DNA of 64,000 nt from Enoplosus armatus (GCF_043641665.1 NC_092183.1:27171722-27235721), one strand, 5' to 3'. Shown: positions 1 to 13,239, counted from the stretch's first letter. Notes: generated by a model from the letters alone, not told the origin. Numbers and translations: made by a program.

Positions 1-338
1 TAGGGGGCAGCAGAACAAGCTAAAAGGACAACCTTGACATACTATATACATACTGTATAGTAACTATTGCTCATTTACACGTCCAGCAGACGAAGGCAAA
101 AGGGGACATATTTTGGCTTTGAATCTATCTCAGCACTAGCTTTTTGTAAACATGTTTTAATTTCCTCTTCTAGCTAGTACCTAAAATGCAGCCCATGCAT
201 ACAACTGATTATCAATTATAAATATACAACCGCTTTCCACTGTACAGATAATAGTACATTTGTAAATTACAGTTGTTTTTTTAGTTTTAGTAGCTTTTTT
301 TATAACAGTCTTCATTGATTTTATTTATTACATCTTGT
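1..338. other. non-coding, nothing recognised
   Basis: AT-rich sequence without a long open frame or a repeat that I recognise. Confidence 0.5.
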
Positions 339-440
339 TGAGGATGTTTTGAGTCTGTGGTGGCTGGTGCTATCCTCTATGCTGTTGTATCCTGGGGCAG
401 CAGGCTGAGGGTGGCGGACTCCAACAGACTCAACAAACTG
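339..440 (+). pseudogene. Rex1-like LINE ORF2 C-terminal fragment
   Basis: About 34 codons read as the segment after the reverse transcriptase domain of a fish non-LTR retrotransposon. The stretch WGSRLRVADSNRLNKL is typical of Rex1-like ORF2 proteins. Homology stops where the AT/GT microsatellite begins, so the rest of the element is lost. The clade name rests on my memory of such sequences, without a database search. The fragment cannot encode a working protein. Confidence 0.6.
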
Positions 441-546
441 AACATATATATATATGTGTGTATGTGTATATATATATATGTATATATATATATGTGTGTA
501 TGTGTATATATATATATGTATGTATGTGTGTATGTATGTATATGCA
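441..546. repeat. TA/TG microsatellite
   Basis: Interrupted runs of ta, tg and tatg units. The run lies between the LINE scrap and the start of the gypsy 5' LTR. It produces artificial tyrosine, isoleucine and valine-rich frames on both strands. Confidence 0.95.
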
Positions 547-549
547 TAC

Positions 550-908
550 TGTGACGACCTCTGACTCTGTCAGTGCTCCTCCTGCTGTTTTGTGTTCTCT
601 TTTTGCAGGTAGAGATGGGCGGAGCCATCCAATTTGTCTTTCACCTGGGCATGCTGGGCCTAGGTTATTTAGGCTGGCTCTGTATTCTGTCTCTCTCTCC
701 TGCCATCATCATTTGGTCTTTTGGTTTACCCCTTGGTTTTGCCTTTACAACACTACACATACATTCAGCATTGCATTCACCACTGACTTGCAGATTACAG
801 GTTAATTTTATTACCTTTGTCTTCCTTTCAATTAAAACATTGTTTAAATTACTTTAAGTCTTGTGTGGTCTCCCTCTTTGTCTAGCTCACTGAGCCTGGG
901 CTGTGACA
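550..908 (+). repeat. 5' LTR of the gypsy element
   Basis: The 359-bp repeat begins with tgtgacgacctctgac and ends with ctgtgaca, the TG...CA ends usual for LTRs. Its first 124 bases recur at 3549-3672 and most of the rest recurs at 7573-7782. An aattaaa polyadenylation-like signal lies near 830. The tRNA primer site starts two bases after its end. Confidence 0.9.
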
Positions 909-910
909 AA

Positions 911-923
911 TGGGGGCTCGTCC
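911..923 (+). other. primer binding site, tRNA-Pro type
   Basis: The 13 bases tgggggctcgtcc match the complement of the 3' end of tRNA-Pro and sit two bases after the 5' LTR, where minus-strand DNA synthesis starts. Matching stops after 13 bases, so the site has decayed or was always short. Confidence 0.8.
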
Positions 924-1166
924 TGCTTTTGGATTTGAATTGGGCTCAAAACTTGGTAGTTGTACATCTAATTTGTATGGTACCAGTTTGTTTGTTTGTT
1001 GTAGTTTTCCTAGGACTTGTTTGTTCAGAGGGTAAGTATCCAGATTACCTCTCTGACTTGTTACTGGTGCAATTGTTTGGGAGATTCACACATTTGTTTT
1101 GTTTGGAGTTTTGGTGATTTTGGTTTTAGACAGCATTAGTTGTCCCTTTTTAGTTAGATTTTGACA

Positions 1167-3270
1167 ATGGCTTCTGTGGTGGATGACTTTGTTCACTCTC
1201 CTTCTGATCACTCTCAATCTGTGTACTAAGGATCAGCTTTTGAAAATAGCTGAACATTATGATATTGACATTGGTGATATTGGAAGCTGAGGTCTTTAAA
1301 AAGGATGTGACGCAGCCTAGTTCGGTAAATGCAGGGTTAAGGTTTGAACAACAAAAGGAGTTGATAGTTTTGCAATTGGAGCATGATAAACTAAAACAAC
1401 AAAAATAACTGGAATTGCAACTGGAATAGGAAAAAATGAAATTCAAAATGGAGCACACCAAATTAGAGTTGGAACAGTACAAATTGCACCTGATTAAGGA
1501 GGGCAAGTTGTCTGAAGATTCAAGCAGGGAAAGTGTGGGATTTGACATAGGCACAAATTTATGGTTATTGCCAAAATTGAATAATTATTCATTAATAATC
1601 CCGACACATTTTTCTCTTTGTTTGACCGAGTGGCAGATACGCGTAATTGGCCAGACACTGAGCACACTCTGATGCTTCAATGTGTTTTAACTGGTAAAGC
1701 TCAAGAAGCATATTCTACATTAAGTTCAGCAGATAGTAAAGATTATGCCAAAGTGAAAGCTGCTGTGTTAAAAGCCTATGAGCTGGTGCCCAAAGCCTAT
1801 CGTCAACGTTTTTCGACATTGGAATAAAAATAGTAGTCAAACCTATGTGGAGTTTGTGCGTGAGCTCACCTGCCACTTTAATCGTTGGTGTTTTGCTTCT
1901 GGAATTGATACTTTTGAAAAGCTTTGCAACCTTGTGATTCTCGAGCAACTGAAAAATTGCTTGCCTGATTCCATTGCTTTATATATCAATGAGCGTAAGG
2001 TTAAAAGTCCCAGGGAAGCAGCAGTTTTAGCTGATGAGTTTGTTTTGACACACAAAAACTGCACCCAGAGAACTTTAAGAAAACTGCAAGCTTTCACCCT
2101 GACTGTCACATTGATCTGGTAGGGGGAGTTGACTCCCTCAAGACCTGTAACTATTGTCGCCGTAAAGGACATTGGAAAAATGACTGTCCTAGTCTAAAAG
2201 CCAAGGCTAACGCCAGTAGTTTGCAGGTAAAGTCCGTTGCATTAGCTGCTCCTGTTCGTTCAGTTGTTTGTGCATCCTCACCACAGTTGCCCTTAAACAC
2301 CAGATCTGAGGACAGTGATGCTTATGCAGCATTCATTTCACAGGGTTTAGTCTCATTTGTGGAAAGCGATAAGAAAATCCCAGTGAGAATTTTGAGAGAT
2401 ACAGGCGCGTTAGACAGTCCATTTTGCCGTTTTCACCTGATTCAGACACTGGGGAAACGTTTCTGGTCAGGGGAACAGGGTTAACAGTTGTGTCTGCACC
2501 GTTGCACACAGTTGAGTTTGTTTAAGACTTTGTTCAAGGAGAGGTCTGTATGCGTGTTTGTGCTCAACTACCTGTAAATGGGGTTGACATTATTTTGGGT
2601 AATGATTTGGCTGGGGATCGTGTCTGGGCTGATGGAAAGCATCCAAATGTTGTAACCCAGTTGTCAACTGTCTTGCAGAAATGTGTGGTTCCAGAGTATC
2701 CAGAAGTGCTTTCCTGTCCTTAAATGCAAACAATGAATCTTCCTGCTTCCCAGACCTCTCACAAGGGTATACCAGATGCTGTTGTCCCATCCGACATGGG
2801 GGCACCTGATGAGGGGGAAGAGGAACTGGCAACTGTCGATGCCATTGTGAGGGTTTGTCTAGAAAAGTCGGAAACCTGCATTGAAGAATGGGTTGAAGGC
2901 TCAGGCCAACTACAGGTTGTTTTCTGGTTGTATGGAAGTTTTTGAAAATGTGGAACCTGTTTTGTGTGCCAAGCCAGTGCTTGCTGCACCTGGTCTTGAT
3001 CACACTTGTCAGCTCTTTGGTAATGCCTGTAAGGTAGGAGCTGGAGCCATATGGGTCCAACCAGGTGAGCAGGGGGTTGATCATCTAATTAGTCATTTCT
3101 TTAAGAAGTTTAACTTGAACCAGCTTAATCTTCTCACTGAGAAGGCAGTCCTGGTTCCCATCTAGGCATTACAACACTTTGACATGTACATTGGTGCAAG
3201 TGTTGTTCCATTGCTTATGTACAGGAGGATATTTTATAGATGTATCAAGTTAACATTTGCCACATTAAAA
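1167..3270 (+). pseudogene. gypsy gag-pro-pol pseudogene
   Basis: The likely gag start is the ATG at 1167 (MASVVDDF). A lysine and glutamine-rich coiled-coil-like segment follows at about 1330-1520. A SCAN-like capsid segment lies at about 1615-2060 with the stretch RVADTRNWPDTE, then a CCHC zinc knuckle at 2147-2194. The protease shows RDTGA at about 2394-2410 and a second conserved stretch, ILGNDLAG, near 2594. Pol is reduced: most of the reverse transcriptase is missing, and an RNase H-like part at about 2940-3230 includes GAGAIWVQ. Frameshifts near 1620 and 1780, a stop after VVDDFVHSPSDHSQSVY and several others break the frame. No integrase is visible before the polypurine tract. Confidence 0.8.
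2147..2194 (+). other. gag zinc knuckle (CX2CX4HX4C)
   Basis: The translated stretch CNYCRRKGHWKNDCP has the exact spacing of the retroelement nucleocapsid zinc knuckle. This domain binds the element's RNA during packaging. Confidence 0.85.
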
Positions 3271-3536
3271 TGTATGTAGTGTGAGCAGATGCTTTGGCTT
3301 GTGCTTTTCTGCCACAGGTAATGTCACACTTGAAGGTGCCCTGTTCATCCTATTTGTTTTATATTCTGTTTACCTACTCTTAAAGTGCTCCTAGGACTTG
3401 ATCGAGGTTGCTGAGGGGGATGCTGATGCTAACATCAGGAATGTTCAGGTAGACTGTGTGCATTATGTTACAAGTTGCTGTTGCCTTAGTTGGGACAGTT
3501 AGTTTTTGTAATAGGTACGGGGTGGGACCCAGTTCT
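3271..3536. other. gypsy 3' internal remnant without integrase
   Basis: This is the stretch where the end of pol and the integrase would be expected. I see no HHCC or DDE motif and no open frame, so that region was deleted or has decayed beyond recognition. Confidence 0.5.
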
Positions 3537-3548
3537 TAAGAGGGGGGA
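3537..3548 (+). other. polypurine tract
   Basis: A purine run (aagagggggga type) directly precedes the TG start of the 3' LTR, as needed to prime plus-strand DNA synthesis in LTR elements. Confidence 0.85.
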
Positions 3549-3672
3549 TGTGACGACCTCTGACTCTATCAGTGCTCCTCCTGCTGTTTTGTGTTCTCTT
3601 TTTGCAGATAGAGATGGGCTGAGCCATCCAATTTGTCTTTCACCTGGGCTTGCTAGGCCTAGGCTATTTAGG
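3549..3672 (+). repeat. 3' LTR of the gypsy element, first part
   Basis: These 124 bases match the start of the 5' LTR with six substitutions that I can count. The copy breaks off after tttagg, where the solo LTR is inserted. It resumes at 7573. Confidence 0.9.
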
Positions 3673-3838
3673 TGTGACAACGCCACCCTGGGAATTTCAC
3701 CCAGAGAATAATCATTCACTTTACAGATTCTTATAATAAGATAAGCAGAGACATGAGTTTCCAGTTTAAAATTGATGGTCCTTTATTTAGACAAAATTTA
3801 GTTGGGGCGTTAATAATCAGGTCCAAAAGTGTGGTCAG

Positions 3839-3855
3839 TTAACCCTGGAGAACCC
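3839..3855. other. piggyBac target TTAA and left terminal repeat
   Basis: TTAA at 3839-3842 is followed by ccctggagaaccc. The inverted copy gggttctccaggg is at 6609-6621. TTAA target duplication is the hallmark of piggyBac. Confidence 0.9.
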
Positions 3856-6621
3856 AAGAACCCTTTTCTTCTTTGGAAAATTATGAACTATGCATTAAAT
3901 GACTGCTATAAGTTCACTGAACACCAAAATATCCACTTTTTCAATTTTAACCCTTTATTCCCTAATTTAGGATTAGGGCCAAATTTGACCCATTGGGCTT
4001 TAGGCGTATCATTTCAAAGAATCACAATAACAAACACTGTCAATGCAAACTATTTTAAATTTAGGAAAATAATCAGTCAACCACACAGCTACATTTAACA
4101 ATGTTTTTTTTTGCTTTATTTGTTGCATGTTAGAACTGGATTTCAAATGTACAAACACACTTTGGCCAATGGAAACAAGGACACAAGGCCAAAATCACGA
4201 CTGAAAAAAACTAACACCATGGGTCTTTGCTTATCCAAAAATCTGTTCTGCTAGAGAGAGGAACTCACACTAGACATTGTGGTAGTCTTTGAAACAATTT
4301 CTTTTTTTATTGATGCAGAGAGGAACTGCACATTTTTCACAGTGCATTTCAGTTTTGAGGTCCTTGCACACAGCACATCGACGGCGATTTCCCTCCTTGA
4401 CAGGCCAATGGGCGATTTGGTCGAAACGAACATCTGCACTCTGATAAACTCGAACAAATCTTGGTGGTGGCGGGGAGGAGGGGCCAGGAGTTGGTGGCCT
4501 ACCCCGCCTTTTTGCTGTTCCAACTTCAACCAAGCCTTGAGCAACCAAATCCTGAAACTTTGACTTTGAAGTTTGAGTACTTTCGATCCAGTGATTCCCT
4601 GTGCCTCACAGTCATGCTGGTAAAGAAGCCATGCGTTGATCACCGCAACAGACAAGAAATGCCAGAAAAGTATCATATACCAGCGACGGGTCCTGATGGG
4701 AAATTTACAGCGTGCAAAATGCGCATCCAGCATGTCAACTCCTCCCATGGAAGCGTTGTACTCCTTGATGATGTTCGGCTGATCAATGTTGGTGTACTCT
4801 TTTTTGGACTTGTCCCAGCGCCGAGCTTTTCCCAAAGGCTCTGGTCCAGCATATGTTGACATCAAACTGACTGCTTTCGTGTCTTGCCATTTCAAACAAA
4901 CAGTGTTGGTGTTGGACTCGATTCGATAATCATAGGATCCACGGCCTTTCTTGGACAGGTCTTTGTCTGTTATCAGGTTGCACTTCGACATACGTTTTTT
5001 TCGCACAGTTCCTGTGTAGTAGATTCCCTTTGCCAATAATTTCTCAATGAGGGGTATCAAAGTGAAGAAATTGTCAGCGAAAATCAGGAAATGTACTTTC
5101 TCTGCAAGCGATTCGCATAGCTTCACCACAATGTCTCCACCAACTCCCAACTGACTCTTCCCTTTTTGTTCAGTGCCACCACCTTTTCCCTGATTTATGT
5201 CAAAGTCGTGCAGGAGGCCAGTGACACAGCAGCGCGCCCACATTTTGAATCCCCACGGATGTGGCTTCCCTTTGATCTACTGCCTTATGCCACCAAATTT
5301 CCCTTTGTACGGCACCATCATCTCATCGATGGACTGTTTTTGGCGAGGAGCTATAGTCAGACATTGTCTCCGAAAATAATCCAAAAATGGTCTCGGTTTC
5401 CAAAGTCGATCCTTTTTGACTTCTTCACTGGCCATTTCGTTGTCTACAAAGTGGATGACAGAGAGTAGCAGGTTGAATCGGTTGCGACTCATTACGTCTG
5501 CCACAGGCCCATAACGAACTTCACTTTCCCAGTACTGACGTACTCCAGACATTTGAACTAATCCCATCCTGAGATACATTCCTAGAACTTGTTCTATCTC
5601 CTTTACTGAAGTGTCTACACATTTCCCATGCTTTTGAACACTGTGTTGATTGGTATGCTCAACAATATTTTCCAACATATCAAGGGAAACAAAGCGTCGA
5701 AAGTAAACCAGTGGCGTGTCTGTCGTGGCATCCTGGTACGACTCAACCTGTTCACCTTGAAAGTTCACGTCAGGCAACTCAAAGCCTTTCTTTTGCCACC
5801 TGTAAGTTTTTGCGGCACGATTTGGCTCCATCTGTGGGCTAGCAGTCTTGGCAAACGGCACATCTTCATCACTGGACGAGTCATTGGACGAGTCACTGTC
5901 TTGGGCAGAAGATTCACCACCATTACTTTCATGCGGTTGAAACAATTCATTAGAATCGCTATCGCTGTCCAATTCAGGGCCAAAGTCACTATCATCAGCT
6001 TCAACTTGCTCCAATACTTGTGTTACAGTGAACTTTCTCTGTTGCTTTCCCTGTCCTGAAAAGGGAGCGGCCATACTCCCTGAAAAGATATAGGTATTTA
6101 CTTTATTAGTCTCTGGCCCTCTACTACCGAGGTAACTTAGTAAAATATATTATACAAATGAATTTATTTCAAGGCTTTAGCCAAATACAGGACTGTCACC
6201 ATTCTCCATCTACAAAGTCACTCAAAGAACCAGAGGGTCATTTTTGGCCCATCGTTTTTTGAACTAGCTCAGAGTCGCTAATTTATCCAAAAAGAATATA
6301 AAACGTACTTCTAGGCATTCTGCAAGCTAATACTAAATAGATTAACAAAAAATACACAATTTTACCAACCGCTGGTTTGCTGAGAAGACTATTTTGTTTG
6401 GGTAGGTTTCCAGCTCAACAAAACAGCATGTGGTCAGCCATCTTGTCACTACCACTCTGGCTCATGTCAGTTCAATATTCATCCACTAGGTGTCTCTATG
6501 CAGGGGCCAGAAGTGGCACTCTGGGCTTTTGAAGTTAAATTTGACAATTTTTTTTATGTTTGTTCATTTTGGGTAGCAGCAATTAACAGCGGCCAAATTT
6601 GACCCCGTGGGTTCTCCAGGG
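3843..6621 (-). mobile_element. piggyBac-family DNA transposon
   Basis: A 2779-bp element bounded by 13-bp perfect terminal inverted repeats (ccctggagaaccc). Its target site is TTAA on the left and a mutated ttga on the right (6622-6625). It carries one transposase reading frame on the minus strand. A ccaaatttgaccc motif near both ends (about 3980 and 6590) may be a subterminal inverted repeat. It inserted into the solo LTR, so it is the youngest of the three nested elements. One stop codon and one frameshift make it non-autonomous now. Confidence 0.9.
4270..6074 (-). pseudogene. piggyBac transposase (PGBD4-like), two lesions
   Basis: The enzyme would cut and rejoin DNA at TTAA sites. The start is the ATG at 6072-6074 (MAAPFSGQ). 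An acidic, serine-rich N-terminal region of about 100 residues comes first, then the DDE_Tnp_1_7 catalytic core. The three catalytic aspartates appear to be present: DEMMVPYKGK, then the D of FADNFFT, then the D of MGGVDMLDAHF. The C-terminal cysteine-rich DNA-binding domain ends the protein (CAVCKDLKTEMHCEKC, then NCFKDYHNV). There are two visible defects. An in-frame TAG lies at 5277-5279, just after the first catalytic motif. A frameshift near 4585-4605 puts the C-terminal domain in another frame. Total length of about 600 codons is normal for the family. Confidence 0.9.
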
Positions 6622-6625
6622 TTGA
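6609..6625. other. piggyBac right terminal repeat and mutated target
   Basis: gggttctccaggg is followed by ttga. The expected TTAA has one substitution, so the right duplication mutated after insertion. Confidence 0.85.
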
Positions 6626-7572
6626 CAGTTTATTACAAAAAAAGAAAAGATATTTTAAAATCCTCTAAAACATACCACCACAGTAAGAGTCGTTACCAGT
6701 ACAGGCAGGGGTGTCAGGGAAACCTACAGGAGTGAGGGGAAGGGGAGTCACCACCACCAAGGAGTGGAGAGGATCACACACACACACACTGCAAAGCAAC
6801 AAAAAGGACACGTGAGAATACACAGCAAATTAATCATGCAATAAATATCTACACTATGTATTAAAAGAAAGGGCACAGGAATTTGAGATAGCATGCAACC
6901 AAAAGAAACCAGAGAGGGGGAACCCTCCACCTAGTGACTCACCACCTGTAGGCACAAAACAGCCAACCTGTACTGGAAACTAACAAAACCCCAAAATGTT
7001 TCCCCAACCAAGACAGCTCAGAAATATTGGTTTCTATAAAAAAAAAGAAACAAAAGAAAACAACAAATACCTCCTCGCACCATACAACCCCTGCTTAACT
7101 TAAATGCAGGGGGAAAATCAATAAATCCAGGAAGCAAAATAAAGAAAACCACAGATTACAAATTCATATAAAGGAAACAAAGAAAACAAAATCAGGTAAC
7201 TGAGAATATCCAAAGAAAACTAACAAGGGACAAAACAGCAATTGCCCAAACTCCTCCTTTGCCCATACAGCATCTAGGTCAGGCAGGGGCCGACATCTTT
7301 TTCCTGTTCCTAGTACAAGAGGTACATGTCATTAAAGAGTATAGGGTGGCATATATACATACACATCACACAGAAACCCACACCTTATTGAACATCAATC
7401 CTCCAGACAATCATGAGGCCGGGGGGAGCGAGGCAAGCCTGCTGCAGGTTGCTCGCACTCGCATTTAAAGAGGGAGCCGGCAATTAGTCGCACCTGGTTG
7501 TTGCGCATCAGGGTGATTGAAAGGTGTGGCTAAACCGGGAAGGGGAGGGGAAAGCGCTACCCATCACATAGG

Positions 7573-7782
7573 CAGGCTCTGTATTGTTTCTGTCTCTCTC
7601 TCTCCTGCCATCATCATTTGGTCTTTTGGTTTTGCCTTTACAACACTACACATATATTCAGCATTGCATTCACCACTGACTTGCAGACTACAGATTCATT
7701 TATTACCTTAGCCTTTGTCTTCCTTTTCAATTAAAACATTATTTAAATTACTTTAAATCTTGTCTGGTCTCCCTCTTTGTTG
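7573..7782 (+). repeat. 3' LTR of the gypsy element, second part
   Basis: The sequence resumes the LTR after the insertion and matches 5' LTR positions of about 674-880, with small indels. It lacks the last 28 or so bases of the LTR and runs into the minisatellite. Confidence 0.88.
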
Positions 7783-8046
7783 AACTGTAACCAGTCCAGT
7801 TAGCTTCTCTGTCCCACTGTAACCAGTCCTTTCTATCCCACTGTAACCAGTCCTCCCTGTCCCTCTGTAACCACTCCAATCAGCATCTCTGTCCAACTCT
7901 AACCACTCTTCTCAGCCTCTATGTCCCACTGTAACCAGTCCTCTCTGTCCCACCCTAACCAGTCCGCTCACACTGTGTATCCCACTGTAACCAGTCCTCT
8001 CGGCCCCACTGTAACCAGTCCGCTCAGCCTCACTGTCCCACTGTAA
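7783..8046. repeat. degenerate minisatellite
   Basis: The phrase ctgtaaccagtcc recurs about ten times, separated by pyrimidine-rich spacers such as tctctgtcccac. Spacing alternates between about 25 and 36 bp. The array abuts the truncated 3' LTR. Confidence 0.9.
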
Positions 8047-8109
8047 CCAATACTTGTGATAAAAAGTACAAAATTACAGATTTAAAAAAAGGCTAATGTT
8101 CAAGGACAC

Positions 8110-9063
8110 AAAAAACGCCCTCACATCATTTCAGCGATTACAGCCTCCAGTCTTCTTCTATGATGCTACAAGCTTGGCACACCTGGATTTGGGGAGTTTC
8201 TCCCATTCTCCTTTGCACATCCTCTAAAGCTCAATGAGGTTGGATGGGGAGCGTCGGTGCACAGCTATTTTCAGGTCTTTCCAGAGATCGGATTCAAGTC
8301 CGGGCTCTGGCTGGGCTACTCAAGGACATTCAGAGACTTGTCCCAAAGCCACTCCTTTGTCACCTTGGCTGTGTGCTTGGGGTTGTTGTCTTGTTGGAAG
8401 GTGAACCTTCACCCCAGTCTGAGGTTCAGAGCGCTCTGGAGCAGGTTTTCGTCAAGGATGTCTCTGTACTTTGCTGCATTCATCTTTCCCTCGATCCTGA
8501 CTAGTCTCCCAGTTCCTGCCGCTGAGAAACATCCTGTAGGGATGGTATTGGCCTGGTGATGAGCGGTGCCTGGTCTCCTCCAGACATGACGCTTGGCATT
8601 CAGACCAAAGAGTTCAATCTTGGTTTCATCAGACCAGAAAATTTTGTTTCTCATGGTCTGAGAGTCCTTTAGGTGCCTATTATCAAACTCCAAGCGGTCT
8701 GTCATGTGCTCTGTACTGAGGAGTGACTTCCGTCTGGCCACTCTACTATAAAGGCCTGATTGGTGGAGTGCTGCAGAGATGGTTGTCCTTCTGGAAGGTT
8801 CTCCCATCTCCACAGAGGAACCTGAGCTCAATTTTGAGTTTCATAGCAAAGGGTGTGAATATTTATGTACATGTGATATTTGAGTGTTTTATTTTTAATA
8901 AATTTGCAAAATTGTCTAAAAAACATTTTTCACTTTGTCATTATGGGGTATTGTGTGTAGAATTTTGAGGGGAAAAACAGAATTTAATCCATTTTGGAAT
9001 AAGGCTGTAACATAACAAAATGTGGGAAAAGTGAAGCGGTATGAATACTTTCCGGATGCACTG
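8110..9063 (-). mobile_element. Tc1-like element, 5'-truncated and internally deleted
   Basis: The right end reads tactttccggatgcactg and is followed by TA at 9064-9065, typical of Tc1 elements. The matching left terminal repeat is absent. The AT-rich tail at 8870-9050 resembles a repeat common in teleosts. The transposase part lies at about 8120-8830 on the minus strand. About half the gene, including the N-terminal DNA-binding region, is deleted near 8820. Confidence 0.85.
8120..8831 (-). pseudogene. Tc1-like transposase fragment
   Basis: On the minus strand the stretch KIFWSDETKIELFG gives the first catalytic aspartate of the DDE core. HVWRRPGTAH follows and the frame ends near QSALNLRLG. 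Further 3', in other frames, are traces of the WPSQSPDLNPIE region and of a C-terminus like that of other Tc1 transposases. The helix-turn-helix N-terminus is deleted and frameshifts break the rest. It cannot be functional. Confidence 0.8.
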
Positions 9064-9498
9064 TATGTGAAGTGAACTAAAGTGCAAATCCAAAGCATTT
9101 AGAATGAATGACAGAGTCCACGATCAGTGCAATGGAGGGAGCAGAAAATGGCAAGCACGGAAAACTGCAATCTGCCTCGCCATTACACATTGGTAACTGC
9201 GCGCTGATAAGTTTTCGGTCCTGATCCTGGAGAGCGCGTTGCTTTCCAGCTCCATGACAACCTTCTGGAGTGCTTTTTAAAGGTGTACTCGAGTTTAAGT
9301 TCAAACAAAATGGCAGAGGCAATTGCAATTATCCATCTTGCAACACCATCTTGCTCTCAAGGACAGAACTTCCCCTGGTTTATACACTGGCATCCTGGAC
9401 TTTAATAACATGTATTCCCACTCCTCAATGGTGAGAGCTTCATAACAGGGTCTGAAGGGAGCTACTTTAAGTAACATTTTTCCTCAATATAACATGAA
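9064..9498. other. non-coding between Tc1 and the CA repeat
   Basis: After the TA that flanks the Tc1 end I recognise nothing firm here. Confidence 0.4.
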
Positions 9499-9526
9499 AC
9501 ACACACACACACACACACACACACAC
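9499..9526. repeat. CA microsatellite
   Basis: Fourteen uninterrupted ac units. Confidence 0.97.
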
Positions 9527-9639
9527 GCCATATGCAGGTTGAATTGGTGTTGCTGGTGTGTGTAATGATTTCTCCTGTCAGTACTGGCTGTGAAGTGATC
9601 CCTTCAAAACACGACCACACCGTAAGACATTTTCATTTA

Positions 9640-12413
<2,774 letters not shown>

Positions 12414-12545
12414 AAGCTTTTTTGCTGAAAACAGCTGCCTGTTGGAAACGAGTTTGATTAGAACCAAGTTCCTTTTCGACTGAAAGAGGCTAAAATGCTC
12501 CAGATCTGAAGGGATCTGCAGAGTCAGGTGGTAATTCTGGGTTGG
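12414..12545 (+). repeat. dispersed repeat family R3, copy 1
   Basis: The block shares tttttgctgaaa, then the order gctgcctg, gaaac, ctgaaag, gctccag and ctgcagagt, with 22489-22625. It resembles a short repeat that I associate with teleost genomes, but I cannot name it. Confidence 0.55.
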
Positions 12546-13239
12546 GTTCGTAACTGAGGGACACCTTTCTCATTACACATAGTAATTTGAATCATTGTGT
12601 ATATGAAGACATGGATACACGCAATGTAGTGGATGATACAAACATCTTATGCGACAAGGAAAAGACAAAAGACTAAAATACACCTACACAAAACATCAAA
12701 GAGACGAACATCATCAAAAATGCAATGACAGGAAACCCTCATATGGAAATGAAAACAAGTTAAATAACAAACAAAATAAATGAAATGCAAGTTGCATTCA
12801 GCAATGAATAAAAAACAATGTGAATTTGTCTCTTTTCTCTGGCGCTTCTGGAGGTTTGCTGGTGTTGCTGGTAAGGCGGAGTGATTCGTGCTGTGACTGC
12901 CTTCCACCTTGTTTCATCGACGGTTTGGGTGGATGAAGGATGTTCGAAGGAGAGGATAAATATTCTTCAGCCTCCGTCATGTATCAAACATGAGGAGGAC
13001 ATAAACACGAGAAAAAGGAATTCCTTATGTTCTGCAGAGTCATTCTCTTTGAGGCATACTGTGTCCCATCAAAAGAAAACACGCACTTGTGCTGTAGCAC
13101 TTTTTGATGTGGTACACTTTCATTTGGCTCTTGATGTGTCTCTGAGGTAGACAGGTGAGACCTGATTTTATTGAAAGGCAAAAGAAATAAGTCTAGATTC
13201 TGTTGAAATGACACATAGCTTTTTATTAATATTAATCCG
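12546..13239. other. non-coding, nothing recognised
   Basis: I found no convincing exon or repeat. Open frames here are short and show no family motif. Confidence 0.4.

Larger units (their letters stand above)
3673..7568 (-). mobile_element. solo LTR of a second family, split by piggyBac
   Basis: The inserted block begins tgtgacaacgcc and ends cccatcaca, and the 4-bp sequence tagg flanks it on both sides (3669-3672 and 7569-7572). Without the piggyBac insertion it is about 1.1 kb long. Read on the minus strand it runs from tgtgatggg to cgttgtcaca and has a tttaaat TATA-like box near 7470, which suits an LTR promoter. I see no coding region of its own. A solo LTR left by recombination between two LTRs is the simplest reading. 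A non-autonomous element with TG/CA ends is the alternative. Confidence 0.65.
550..7782 (+). mobile_element. Ty3/gypsy-type LTR retrotransposon, decayed and interrupted
   Basis: The element has two matching LTRs, a primer binding site, gag-pro-pol remnants and a polypurine tract, in the order expected on the plus strand. Its own sequence is 550-3672 plus 7573-7782. The part between is a later insertion in the 3' LTR. The reverse transcriptase is largely deleted and I found no integrase, so the copy cannot move by itself. The two LTRs were identical at insertion and now differ at 6 of the first 124 positions by my count, which indicates an old copy. The gag resembles the SCAN-related gag of Gmr1-like gypsy elements, but the clade is an inference. 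Confidence 0.85.

Noticed and set aside
458..805. Tyrosine/isoleucine-rich frames at the left end
   Set aside because: The first part is the TA/TG microsatellite and the rest is the gypsy LTR.
1167..3270. Possible endogenous retrovirus
   Set aside because: There is no envelope gene and the gag and protease look like Ty3/gypsy, so retrotransposon is the better name.
7783..8046. Regularly spaced repeats that could suggest a CRISPR array
   Set aside because: Unit and spacer lengths vary, the spacers resemble each other, and the host is a vertebrate. It is a degenerate minisatellite.
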